A stretch of 8,613 nt of DNA from Pseudomonadota bacterium (GTDB lineage Bacteria; Desulfobacterota; Syntrophobacteria; Syntrophobacterales; Syntrophobacteraceae). Of this stretch, positions 1 to 6,757 are shown in pieces. The stretch covers positions 1-8,613 of the forward strand of contig JAEZHY010000288.1 in assembly GCA_023416335.1 (NCBI GenBank), in the 5' to 3' direction. The notes under the pieces were generated by a model. It worked only from the letters and a program-made list of their open reading frames with translations, searched no databases and had not been told where the DNA came from. How positions within the stretch are numbered: position 1 is the first letter of the stretch; every line of letters starts with the position of its first letter. The translations under genes were made by a program, and so were the position numbers.

Positions 1-309
1 ATCCAAATAGCGTGGGGACCGGCGGCCCCCACACCCCCTGCGCCGCTCTGCGGCTTACTTGGTGCTTGCTGTGGCGCCCCGCAAAGGCACCGGGGCAGGC
101 ACAGCAAGCGCCGAGCGATCGGCCTAAGAGGACAGAAATCTGGTGCAAGTGCTTGGTCGGGGTTAACCTTTTCCACCTCGGCAGGGAATTAAATATCAAC
201 TTGAAAGCAGCTTAGTATGAGTCGCCTATTTCCCTTTTTCGTTTGTGTCCCGTTAAGGGTTTTGTTTTTGCATTTTGGTTGCGGCTGTGTTGCTCCGGCC
301 GTCCGCGCT
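1..309. other. Gene-free left flank
   Basis: I see no credible coding sequence here. The open frames give low-complexity proteins rich in Arg, Pro and Cys, without a ribosome binding site or recognisable motif. The stretch holds the three inverted repeats at 12-109. From about 216 to 300 it is T-rich on the plus strand and lies directly downstream of the minus-strand methyltransferase stop. I find no strong hairpin plus U-tract terminator for that gene. A gene whose end is relevant to the hairpins may lie outside the window. Confidence 0.5.
12..109. repeat. Cluster of three GC-rich inverted repeats
   Basis: Three hairpin-capable inverted repeats follow one another. The first pairs GTGGGG (12-17) with CCCCAC (27-32). 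The second pairs GCCGC (42-46) with GCGGC (50-54) around a three-base loop. The third is the largest: GCTTGCTGTG (64-73) pairs perfectly with CACAGCAAGC (100-109), and inside it GCCCCG (76-81) pairs with CGGGGC (91-96) around a nine-base loop. None is followed by a clear T-run on either strand, so ordinary intrinsic terminators are not well supported. The compact GC-rich form suggests a dispersed extragenic palindromic element, but that is inference, since only one copy is visible here. Confidence 0.5.
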
Positions 310-1104
310 TTAAGGGTCTTTCCTTTTTACCGCATACCCCATGTACGAGACGTTCAGGTCCCTGCTTTCATGGAATGCGAGCCGCCGACCAAGTTCCTTG
401 AGGCTGATCCTGCCTTTTGCCCGACGGCGCAAATCGATCAGGTTTGCAAACGGATTCCTGCTCGACGTAATCCCGCGCATATCGCGATTTACAAGACCAT
501 GCCCGGCAAACACCGCCAGCAGTTCTTCAGGCCTGATGAACTTGTCCCATATATGAGAGTTCCGCTCGGCAAAAGCCGTCCACGGCCACTCCTGCATTGC
601 CTTTATGACTACGATCCTGCTTGCGAAGGTACGATTGATGGTATCGTAGAAAAAAAGTCCGCCAGGCTTAAGCACCCGGGCAACCTCCTCGATCACCTTC
701 TCCAAGTCTCGAACATGCTCGAGCACATCGCAGCAGAGGACGACATCGAAAGAACCATCCGGAAAGGGGATGGCCTCACCCGTGCCAACCCGATAATCGA
801 TCGCAAGCCCTGATTCCGCGGCATGCGCCCGTGCCGCCTCGAGGGCTTCCTCCGCCGGATCGATGCCCGTCACCCGAAACCCGGCCCGGGCAAATTCCTC
901 CGAGAGGAACCCGCCGCCGCATCCCACGTCCAGGCACGAGTCTTCCATTGCATTCCGCCCCCGTTCCTCGGCAAACACGCGCGAGAAGTAGCCAAACCTA
1001 ACGGGATTGATGAAAAACCGCAGGGAAGCGAACTCGGATTCCTCATCCCACCACGTGTGGCCGAGCCGCCTGTAAACTTCGTTGTTAATCTGTTTGATCG
1101 ACAT
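310..1104 (-). CDS. UbiG-like class I SAM-dependent methyltransferase
   Basis: A 264-residue cytoplasmic methyltransferase with a complete class I Rossmann core. Motif I is LDVGCGGGFLSEEFARAG (58-75), the acidic adenosine-ribose contact is in VTGIDPAEEAL (78-88), motif II is FDVVLCCDVLEHV (119-131), and motif III is LKPGGLFFYDTINRT (145-159). The early HTWWDEESEF...INP segment and the later HIWDKFIRPEEL (184-195) resemble UbiG O-methyltransferases of quinone biosynthesis. The substrate is not proven: in an anaerobe without ubiquinone the protein may methylate another quinone precursor or an unrelated metabolite, so I give no gene symbol. The open frame continues upstream to GTG codons at 1164 and 1161 and an ATG at 1158. 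I chose the ATG at 1104 because family similarity begins there and GGAG lies about nine bases upstream. The gene stands alone, divergent from 1464-1766. Confidence 0.85.
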   Translation of the reverse strand: MSIKQINNEVYRRLGHTWWDEESEFASLRFFINPVRFGYFSRVFAEERGRNAMEDSCLDVGCGGGFLSEEFARAGFRVTGIDPAEEALEAARAHAAESGLAIDYRVGTGEAIPFPDGSFDVVLCCDVLEHVRDLEKVIEEVARVLKPGGLFFYDTINRTFASRIVVIKAMQEWPWTAFAERNSHIWDKFIRPEELLAVFAGHGLVNRDMRGITSSRNPFANLIDLRRRAKGRISLKELGRRLAFHESRDLNVSYMGYAVKRKDP

Positions 1105-1463
1105 CTTTACACACTCCGACGCGGAAGGCGGGCCGGCGAACCGCGCAAAGGCCGGCATCACCACCTCGCTTGAGCATTGAACCCGTATGCGCCTAATATA
1201 TTAGTAACCGGCATTGTGAAATAGTTTATTCAGCGCTTTGAACGTTTTTTGGACGGGCCGCCCCGGAAATGGTCTGATGGGAGGATCGAGCATGCCTGTC
1301 TTTCAGACCATTCGCGGACTCCTGAGGATGGAACGGACTGCGGATTTGTACATTGTTTTGCGGGTCTGCATTATTTTTTTCTGAAAAATGCTCTCAACTT
1401 TTGCATAATGACGTACCGCGCTCTCTCACTCAAGTCGGGCAGGAACGAACAGGATACGTCAAT
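1105..1463. other. Divergent intergenic region
   Basis: This stretch lies between the divergently oriented methyltransferase and the small cysteine-rich gene and should contain both promoters. It includes a perfect 12-base AT palindrome, CTAATATATTAG (1193-1204). Read on the minus strand, that palindrome could supply a -10 element for the methyltransferase, with TTTCAC upstream as a weak -35. A sigma-70-like candidate for the plus strand is listed separately. Open frames crossing this stretch have no coding features that I trust. Confidence 0.45.
1381..1409 (+). promoter_or_regulatory. Candidate sigma-70-type promoter for the small cysteine-rich gene
   Basis: CTGAAA (1381-1386) matches four of six bases of the -35 consensus. 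A 17-base spacer separates it from CATAAT (1404-1409), which matches five of six bases of the -10 consensus. Transcription would start near 1416, giving a leader of roughly 48 bases. A weaker alternative is TTGTAC (1346-1351), 17 bases, then CATTAT (1369-1374). This rests on consensus matching only. Confidence 0.3.
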
Positions 1464-1766
1464 ATGGGTAAAGAAGAATCGGATACGGCCGCCCGCGGAT
1501 GTTACTGCGGCCTCTGGGAAAAATCCCCGGAAACATTGGAAGGACAGGGTATTCCGCGAGGATACTGCGGAATCTGCAAGGTCTGCGGCAAGCCGGGACA
1601 TCTTCGCCATTTTCCCGGGGCCGTGCCGTACACGGATGCCTGGTGCGACAAGCATTACCGCAGGCTCTTGTTCCTGCACCCCCGGGGGTCTATCGGATGC
1701 TTTTTGTGGCTGGCTGCCGCAGCGGCGGCTATCTACCTGGTCGCGACGGCCATTCAGAGACTGTGA
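1464..1766 (+). CDS. Small cysteine-rich, putative zinc-binding protein with a C-terminal membrane anchor
   Basis: A 100-residue protein in two parts. Residues 1-66 are rich in potential metal ligands: CYC at 13-15, then Cys35, Cys38 and Cys41 in YCGICKVCGKPGH, His46, His49, and the WCDKHY segment with Cys61 and His64. This spacing looks like a small zinc-binding knuckle, which is inference. Residues 77-95 (CFLWLAAAAAAIYLVATAI) form one hydrophobic helix, so the protein is probably a tail-anchored membrane protein with its ligand-rich head in the cytoplasm. The start is the ATG preceded by AGGA nine bases upstream. The frame is open further upstream, but that part lacks these features. The gene converges on the PKD protein gene with 92 bases between stops. 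I cannot assign a function. Iron-sulfur or redox-active thiol roles are alternatives to zinc. Confidence 0.65.
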   Translation: MGKEESDTAARGCYCGLWEKSPETLEGQGIPRGYCGICKVCGKPGHLRHFPGAVPYTDAWCDKHYRRLLFLHPRGSIGCFLWLAAAAAAIYLVATAIQRL

Positions 1767-1858
1767 CGAAATCTACTGCATTTGCGTTTGGCACGGTTTC
1801 CCGGCGTAGCGTGCGTGGCCGCAAGCCTCGTTCCGATTCCGAATGAGTCTCCCGGTTC

Positions 1859-4045
1859 TTACCTCATAATGGCAAACCGATCGGTAACGGCAACCAGTTT
1901 ATCATTGGCGATGCTTGTCACGCGAATCTTTGCATTCGAGGTGCCGGGTCCGGCCACCGTCCCCTGCGCCTCTCCGGTGCTCGGTGCATTTGCGAAAAGC
2001 ACCTTCCACGAATTTCCGCCGTCCCTGCTTATTTCAATTTTCACGCCTTTGTTCGCCAATCCTACGCCGGCCCATTGGACCTGGGCGGAAGAGCCGATCT
2101 TCCAACTCGTTTTCCTTGTCGGGGTGAGAATACCTACGCCGGTCTGAACGTGAAATGTTTTACTCTGGGCGAAAAGGCTGGAATTATTGATGCTGCTGAC
2201 ACGTATTTTCGAAGCGCCGCCGACCCCGCTGACGATCCAGCTTTGCCGGCCCGTGTTCGGGACGCTCTCAAAAAGAGTTTTGGCTGACACCCCCTGAAGG
2301 AGTTCTATCTTCACGGGCCCGGTGATCCCGGCGGAATTCCAGTTGATATTATGGGTGCTGCCGCCGTTCCAGGTTTCCCCTGCAGCAGGAGCCGCGACAG
2401 CCAGACCCGGTGTAACCGTTATAAAGCCGGGTTCGGTAACCTGGTCCGTTCCCGCGGGACCGGATACCTGCAGGCTGACGGGGAAAGTCCCGGTTTTGGA
2501 ATATGTGTGGATTGGATTTTGATCTTCGCTTGTTTCCCCATCCCCGAAAGACCAGAGCCAATCGGAAACCGTACCGCTTGAAATATCAGAGAAATGCACG
2601 GTGAAGGGATATTTACCCGAACGTGCGTCAGCCCCTAGTGCAGCATCAGGGGGTGAGGCTTCGAGCCTGCCGGTGTGGGCAATATTCCCTCTCAAGCAGG
2701 GCCAATCAGTTTTAGCAACCGCGGTGCTTTCCACATTCATCGCCACCAGCCCGCCGTCGGCTATGAGGTAAAGTGCTCCGTCGGCCAGGACCGGCGAGAC
2801 CTTGTATGTCCCCTTCATGTAGTTTATCCATCGTCTCGTCCCGTCGGGATTTATCGCATGTACTGCCATCCACTTGTTATTATCCTGGAACACCGCATAG
2901 AGTGTTCCGTCAATCCCGACGCTTAGCGAACCTATGACAAGGGTAAAGTCACCGTCTCTCAAGTATGTCCATTTAACTGTACCATCTTCGGGCTTGACCG
3001 CGGTAATCGCGTCAGCCCGGCCGCAATAGATGACTCCATTTCCGACAACCGCACCCGTTGAGTTGATCTGGGTAGTTTTCCAGGCAACCGTTCCGTCGTG
3101 ATTGAGAGCAACCAGCCTGTCGGGGGTTGGAATGATTATGTGCCTGCCGGTCATTGCGGGCAGCGCTGTGCTGGGATTTGAGACGTTTAAGCTCCAAATC
3201 GGGAGCCCGTCCGTGCCGAAGGCCGAGAACTTGTAACAGTTTTCCGAAACGTAGACAGTGCCGTACGCATCGACAATGGGAATGCTGAACACCCCCCCAT
3301 TCCTGGCCCATTTGATGCTGCCGTCAGGATTCAATGCATATAGGTATTTTCCGGAATTCAGATAAACAGTTCCGTCAGGACCGATTGCAGCCCCCGTGTT
3401 GGCCGAAGCAGCCGCATTAAAACCATGTTCCCATTGCCATTTGAGCGTTCCATCAGCCTTGTTCACCGCAAAGAAATGCATTCGAGAGTCTATGTATACC
3501 GTATCGGTGCCGACTGCCGGAACACTCCCCGGAGAAAAAGGACTGTCGGACCTAAACCTCCACTTCTCCGTGCCGCCCGGAAGAAGAGCTTTCAGTTCTT
3601 TATCGTATCCGGCGACGTAGACCGTTCCGTCCGAATCCACAGCGGGGTTGCAGAGTTGTGTGACCTCATGTGCAGACCACCTTACCCGGGAGGAGTCGAT
3701 CGGATACGAAGTAAAGACGGCTCTGTTTATGCTGTCTTTCCCATACGGTCCGGAAACCCTGAGAATAACAGTATATGTCCCAACCTTCTCGTACACGTGG
3801 CTTGGATTTTTTTCCACGCTGCCGGTTGTGTGATCACCAAAATCCCATTCCCAGTGATCCACCAGTCCGGTTGATGTGTCCGTGAAATGCACGGTCAAAG
3901 GTATTGGACCGCTTTGAGGGGCGACGGTGAAATTAGCCGCCGGAAACTGGGCATCCTCGGCGGAGACTTCCCGGGCACCAGCTGGATTCACCAGAAAAAG
4001 CACGAGAATGAGCGTAGCCGAGACAATCCATTGAACGCGCCGCAT
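1859..4045 (-). CDS. Exported multidomain protein: PKD, PQQ-type beta-propeller, PKD, two Kre9/KNH-like modules
   Basis: A 728-residue secreted or surface protein. Residues 1-24 form a signal peptide (MRR, hydrophobic core, then NPAGA before the likely cleavage). A PKD domain spans about 36-112 with WEWDFGD at 65-71. Residues 120-460 form a PQQ-type beta-propeller: strand-turn motifs such as ALNPDGSIKW and AVKPEDGTVKW recur about seven times, and DWPCLRGNIAHTG (447-459) is a typical propeller closure. A second PKD domain covers 467-547 (WLWSFGDGE). Two modules of about 90 residues (548-636 and 637-728) resemble the Ser/Thr-rich Kre9/KNH-like Ig fold (AAPAAGETWNGGS; LTPTRKTSWKIGSS). Such proteins usually act in adhesion or surface assembly. 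No catalytic site is evident. The ATG at 4045 is chosen over an upstream codon at 4096 because AAGGAGGG precedes it closely and the signal peptide begins there. Four cysteines lie in the propeller, which is notable for an exported protein. No clear terminator follows. Confidence 0.87.
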   Translation of the reverse strand: MRRVQWIVSATLILVLFLVNPAGAREVSAEDAQFPAANFTVAPQSGPIPLTVHFTDTSTGLVDHWEWDFGDHTTGSVEKNPSHVYEKVGTYTVILRVSGPYGKDSINRAVFTSYPIDSSRVRWSAHEVTQLCNPAVDSDGTVYVAGYDKELKALLPGGTEKWRFRSDSPFSPGSVPAVGTDTVYIDSRMHFFAVNKADGTLKWQWEHGFNAAASANTGAAIGPDGTVYLNSGKYLYALNPDGSIKWARNGGVFSIPIVDAYGTVYVSENCYKFSAFGTDGLPIWSLNVSNPSTALPAMTGRHIIIPTPDRLVALNHDGTVAWKTTQINSTGAVVGNGVIYCGRADAITAVKPEDGTVKWTYLRDGDFTLVIGSLSVGIDGTLYAVFQDNNKWMAVHAINPDGTRRWINYMKGTYKVSPVLADGALYLIADGGLVAMNVESTAVAKTDWPCLRGNIAHTGRLEASPPDAALGADARSGKYPFTVHFSDISSGTVSDWLWSFGDGETSEDQNPIHTYSKTGTFPVSLQVSGPAGTDQVTEPGFITVTPGLAVAAPAAGETWNGGSTHNINWNSAGITGPVKIELLQGVSAKTLFESVPNTGRQSWIVSGVGGASKIRVSSINNSSLFAQSKTFHVQTGVGILTPTRKTSWKIGSSAQVQWAGVGLANKGVKIEISRDGGNSWKVLFANAPSTGEAQGTVAGPGTSNAKIRVTSIANDKLVAVTDRFAIMR

Positions 4046-4382
4046 GGGAGCCCTCCTTCTGGTGGGACTCAAATGAAAAAGTCTCACGTTGTTCACGTCT
4101 CTGATGATTTTTGGCTGGAAAGCTTGGAAGTTCTATGGGGGTGACTAGTCATTCCCATGAAGAAATCAATTGGACAAAAAAATCCATGCACCAAAAGGAC
4201 GGAATTGCGGCGGACTGCCGTTCACCAGTTTACCCTCTGTGGAGAAAAGATGAGGCAATCGGAATTTATTTCAGAAAGAAAACGGGGAAATTATCCGCTG
4301 GATGATTCCCCCGTTTTCTCCGGACTTTGAAAGTAAATCATCTTAGCCTTTCGGCCGATCGATAAACAGCTCCCTCCCCAGA
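4046..4382. other. Intergenic region between the two exported-protein genes
   Basis: Both flanking genes are on the minus strand. The stretch holds the hairpin terminator of the upstream beta-helix gene (4273-4319) and then the 5' region of the PKD/propeller gene. Near 4045 the minus strand carries a strong AAGGAGGG ribosome binding site about six bases before the ATG. I found no convincing -35/-10 pair. I also see no coding sequence: short open frames here lack start signals and motifs. Confidence 0.5.
4273..4319 (-). terminator. Rho-independent terminator of the beta-helix gene
   Basis: AGAAAACGGGG (4277-4287) is perfectly complementary to CCCCGTTTTCT (4309-4319), giving an 11-base-pair stem. 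On the minus strand the descending arm ends in TTTTCTTTCT, a U-rich tail. The stem begins 64 bases past the stop codon of the beta-helix gene, so the two exported-protein genes are probably transcribed separately. Confidence 0.75.
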
Positions 4383-5543
4383 CTAGAACTCATAAGCCCC
4401 CATATCTACGATACCTCCCAGGATACGGGGTTTCCCGTCTTTGTCCGTGGCGGGCAAAGCAGGAGCCGTGTTATTGCCCATATTGATCGCTGGAGACCCG
4501 GCGGTCAGATGAAAGTCCAGGGTCAGGGGATTCGCGAACTTGGGGTCTAGCATCATGTTTGCCGTCCCGACATAACCTCCCTGGATGGCCGAATAGTTTA
4601 TTGTGAGGCCTCCAATGGAAACTCTGATCTCGTCGGGCAGATCACCCCAGAAAATGCAGTTTGTGTACACATCCTGACTCGATTCCGTTTTGATCCCTCC
4701 GCCACCTCCAGACTTATTGCCGGTAATCGTACAGTTCGTGACGGTCGCGGCGGCGAAGCTCGAAGCAATCCCTCCCCCAGTGAGAGCGGACGTATTCGAG
4801 GCGATTACGCAGTTCACGACGGTCGGTTTGGAATTAACCCCTATCCCGATACCTCCTCCGCTGGTACCTGCGCTGTTGAGCGTCAATTGACAGTTCGAAA
4901 TGATCGGAGAAGATGCCCAGTCCATGGCTATCCCGCCGCCGTCCATCGTGGCGGTATTCTTGTTGATGCTGCAGTTTGTGATCGTGGGAGAGGAACCCAG
5001 ATCACAGGAGATTCCCCCGCCCGAACCCGAGGATGTGTTGTTTTCAATCACGCAGTTCAGAATCTTGGGCGATGCATTCGAGCATGTTATTCCGCCGCCC
5101 GCGGTGGCGCTATTCCCGGTAATTACGCAATCCTGGATGGTCGGTGAAGATATGAACTCGCAGAGTATTCCTCCGCCCTCGGCGATACCCGCGTTACCTT
5201 TCGTGATCGTGAAGCCCGCGACGACCGAAGCGGCCGTTTCTCCGCGATGAAACCAGAAACCGCGCAGACCGGGTGAGGCGTTAATTATGCAGTTCGCCGC
5301 GCCGCCGGAAGACTTCACGGTTATAGCCTTTCCCATGAAGTCGAGGTCCGAATTGCCCAATCCGCTATAGGTCCCGTTTGCAACCAGGACTATATCGCCC
5401 GGGGCAGCCAGATTGATTCCGGCCTGGATCGTGGGTGCTGCTACGGAAGGCACATTGATGGTCGCGGCAAATGCACCGGCGGGGCAAACGCCAAATAGAA
5501 GCAAAAGGGAGACTCTTGCAACCGTTCTGAGATTCATCTTCAC
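4383..5543 (-). CDS. Exported right-handed parallel beta-helix protein with choice-of-anchor-Q-like C-terminus
   Basis: A 386-residue protein. Residues 1-26 form a signal peptide (KMNLR, a Leu-rich core, then PAGAFA). [19 protein letters not shown] (28-46) followed by [11 protein letters not shown] is the usual entry to a pectate-lyase-like beta-helix. Residues 123-299 contain repeats of about 26 residues, each opening with GGGI and carrying a turn like SSPTIxNCxIxxNxA. The C-terminal segment GSPAINMGN...DKDGKPR...VDMGAYEF (349-386) matches the ending seen in choice-of-anchor Q proteins. No polysaccharide lyase catalytic residues are apparent, so binding, adhesion or a surface structure is as likely as enzymatic activity. 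The start is a GTG at 5543: AAGGAG lies six bases upstream of it, whereas the in-frame ATG at 5537 would be about 12 bases away. The cysteine before the signal cleavage is not in a lipobox. A terminator follows. Confidence 0.87.
   Translation of the reverse strand: MKMNLRTVARVSLLLLFGVCPAGAFAATINVPSVAAPTIQAGINLAAPGDIVLVANGTYSGLGNSDLDFMGKAITVKSSGGAANCIINASPGLRGFWFHRGETAASVVAGFTITKGNAGIAEGGGILCEFISSPTIQDCVITGNSATAGGGITCSNASPKILNCVIENNTSSGSGGGISCDLGSSPTITNCSINKNTATMDGGGIAMDWASSPIISNCQLTLNSAGTSGGGIGIGVNSKPTVVNCVIASNTSALTGGGIASSFAAATVTNCTITGNKSGGGGGIKTESSQDVYTNCIFWGDLPDEIRVSIGGLTINYSAIQGGYVGTANMMLDPKFANPLTLDFHLTAGSPAINMGNNTAPALPATDKDGKPRILGGIVDMGAYEF
4647..5177 (-). repeat. Coding tandem repeats of the beta-helix (about 78 bases each)
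   Basis: Seven degenerate units encode GGGI-led rungs at residues 123, 149, 175, 202, 229, 256 and 281. Each unit is 75-81 bases. On the plus strand the units show as recurring ATTCCYCCGCC-like blocks. The protein pattern is conserved while the DNA has diverged, so the repeats look old and are kept by structural constraint rather than by recent slippage. Confidence 0.8.
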
Positions 5544-5984
5544 TGGATACTCCTTACCTCGGGTGGGGTTTGTTTCGCGGATACGAGGTGAATCAAAAGG
5601 TGAGCAACGACGAATGATGCTAAGGATTTATAAAGAGTATCCCGGACTTAAGGAAGTCGGAGGAATGGGTATATCCTCGGCTCTCCTCATGTATTTTCAT
5701 GTGGAAATTCTCGGTTCGGAACCTTCCGTCACTACGAAGCAGCAGAGCACAGGGGGAAGTCCCCAAGAAAATGGTGACCTGCCCCTAAGTCATTCCGACA
5801 ACTGCTGAATTCGACTAAAGGCTATTACCCGAAATGACAACTACATAGCCGTAAGGACCGGGTCAATAAAACAGATAATTTGCAGGCCTGGTGCTGAATT
5901 GCGCAAGCCGGTAGCGTTTCCCTGCTGAAGCGGGTCGGTTCGATGCCACAGGGCCGGGTCACCGCAATATTGTGGGAGAATGAC
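5544..5984. other. Intergenic region upstream of the beta-helix gene and the ATPase remnant
   Basis: I see no gene. On the minus strand, upstream of the beta-helix GTG start, there is an AT-rich TTATAAAT that could be a -10 element, but no good -35 is correctly spaced. The plus-strand frame that crosses from the beta-helix gene into this stretch looks like a shadow. The right end contains GGGAG (5974-5978) before the ATG of the MinD-like remnant, apparently its old ribosome binding site. Confidence 0.4.
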
Positions 5985-6192
5985 ATGGCGAGAGTCATTT
6001 CCGTCCATTCTTTTCACGGAGGAACGGGTAAATACGATATAATTAAAAACTTATCTGCTTCACTTACTCTCACGCAGCAAGAGAGCCGCAGTCGCGGGCA
6101 TCCACGACTTGTTCGGACTCGTTGAGGAGCGGGCAGGCTCCGCACTCAACGACTATCTCTGTGGGCGATGTGAGATCGAACAGACCGCTCCG
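5985..6192 (+). pseudogene. Remnant of a MinD/ParA-like P-loop ATPase, frameshifted and deleted
   Basis: Starting at the ATG at 5985, one frame reads MARVISVHSFHGGTGK and then KNLSASLTL, the N-terminus and deviant Walker A region of MinD/ParA-type ATPases. The usual Ser/Thr after the P-loop lysine is replaced by Tyr (GKYDIIKN). Near 6080 the similarity jumps to another frame, which reads AVAGIHDLFGLVEERAGS and then ALNDYLCGRCEIEQ. Family members continue this way after a DTD-containing strand that is absent here. This implies an internal deletion of roughly ten residues plus a frameshift, and the rest of the gene (normally well over 200 residues) is gone or unrecognisable. A GGGAG sequence remains six bases before the start. 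The intact protein would have been a cytoplasmic ATPase that positions or regulates other components. This copy cannot be functional. Confidence 0.7.
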
Positions 6193-6443
6193 AGTGCGGC
6201 AGAACAGTGGCGACTTTGCAGCCATAGGTGCACTCAACGATCTTTGCCATCCTGGGGAAAGAGCCGAACGAGGGGTATGAGGGGGGCGATCCAACTCACA
6301 AACTATTGTCCACCTGGAGTGGATCGTTACTTTCAAATTTCTCTGAACCCTAAATCACTCGACATCACGAAGCACGTGCTTTTCACCTGGTTTTTCGTCA
6401 AACTAATAAAGTTCGCCGCATACAAATCTTTTCCCAACTGGTC

Positions 6444-6472
6444 TTAGAAACTCCTGGTGGTTATGGTATATT
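6444..6472 (+). promoter_or_regulatory. Candidate promoter of the toxin-antitoxin operon
   Basis: TTAGAA (6444-6449) matches four of six bases of the -35 consensus. After 17 bases it is followed by TATATT (6467-6472), which matches five of six bases of the -10 consensus. Transcription would begin near 6479, about 50 bases before the antitoxin ATG. This fits an autoregulated type II operon, but it is based on consensus matching only. Confidence 0.4.
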
Positions 6473-6480
6473 GAACTCGA

Positions 6481-6497
6481 CAGGCTGGTTTTGCCTG
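6481..6497 (+). promoter_or_regulatory. Small inverted repeat, possible autoregulation operator
   Basis: CAGGC (6481-6485) and GCCTG (6493-6497) are inverted around seven bases, between the candidate promoter and the antitoxin start. Type II antitoxins commonly bind such repeats next to their own promoter. The arms are only five bases long, so chance is possible. Confidence 0.25.
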
Positions 6498-6529
6498 CTA
6501 ATCATTTTGCCTCATTCATGGGGAAATAT

Positions 6530-6757
6530 ATGGCAAACTCTGTTACCATCAGCCAGGTTGAGGATCGTTTGCGACGATTGCCTCCTGAGAAGTTGGCAGC
6601 CGTATACGATTTCATGGCATTGCTACTGGACCGTAACGGGGCACAACTTCCGGGAACCGGTGACACCGACTCGCTCCAGACAATGGCCGCTTCTGAAAAT
6701 GTACTTCGCCGTGATTGGGACCGCCCCGAAGAGGATGCCGCATGGGCAGATTTGTAA
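6530..6757 (+). CDS. Type II antitoxin, DUF2281-like, partner of the MazF-like toxin
   Basis: A 75-residue cytoplasmic protein. Its N-terminal half, SVTISQVEDRLRRLPPEKL followed by AAVYDFMALLLDR (to residue 35), is the short two-helix pattern of DUF2281-like antitoxins, where an LPPE turn precedes an amphipathic helix. The C-terminal part, ENVLRRDWDRPEEDAAWADL (56-75), is acidic and Trp-rich. This kind of tail is common in antitoxins paired with PemK/MazF toxins, where it occupies the toxin groove. The start is the ATG at 6530, preceded by GGGGAA at a short distance. In-frame ATGs at 6491 and 6518 have no good ribosome binding site. The toxin start codon lies inside this gene, giving a 16-base overlap that suggests translational coupling. 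The antitoxin probably represses its own operon, alone or with the toxin. Confidence 0.75.
   Translation: MANSVTISQVEDRLRRLPPEKLAAVYDFMALLLDRNGAQLPGTGDTDSLQTMAASENVLRRDWDRPEEDAAWADL

Larger units (their letters stand above)
6193..6529. other. Degraded or non-coding region before the toxin-antitoxin pair
   Basis: The frame after the ATPase remnant stays open to about 6447, but its translation shows no recognisable motif, so I treat it as decayed sequence. A perfect 12-base palindrome, AAGCACGTGCTT (6370-6381), is followed by a short T-stretch; it is a poor terminator because it leaves almost no loop. The 3' part contains the candidate promoter and inverted repeat of the toxin-antitoxin genes. 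Confidence 0.4.

Noticed and set aside
12..215. Plus-strand open frame of 67 codons at the left edge
   Set aside because: It runs through the hairpin cluster, has no ribosome binding site and gives a low-complexity Arg/Pro/Cys-rich product.
1105..1164. Upstream in-frame GTG/ATG starts that would lengthen the methyltransferase by up to 20 residues
   Set aside because: The extra residues do not resemble the family N-terminus, and the ATG at 1104 has a GGAG at usable distance.
217..1173. Several plus-strand open frames antisense to the methyltransferase
   Set aside because: They overlap a gene with complete family motifs and have no motifs of their own.
1767..1858. Bidirectional terminator between the convergent genes
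   Set aside because: I could not find a stem longer than a few bases followed by a T-run on either strand.
4046..4096. 17-residue N-terminal extension of the PKD/propeller protein
   Set aside because: It would bury the signal peptide, and the strong AAGGAGGG lies directly before the ATG at 4045.
4690..5250. Plus-strand open frames with repeated IPPP segments
   Set aside because: They are the antisense reading of the GGGI repeats of the beta-helix gene.
5482..5490. Possible lipoprotein signal at Cys20 of the beta-helix protein
   Set aside because: The residue before the cysteine is Val, which does not fit a lipobox. An ordinary cleavage after PAGAFA fits better.
6070..6336. Minus-strand open frame over the ATPase remnant
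   Set aside because: It is the antisense of recognisable MinD-like codons and has no motif of its own.
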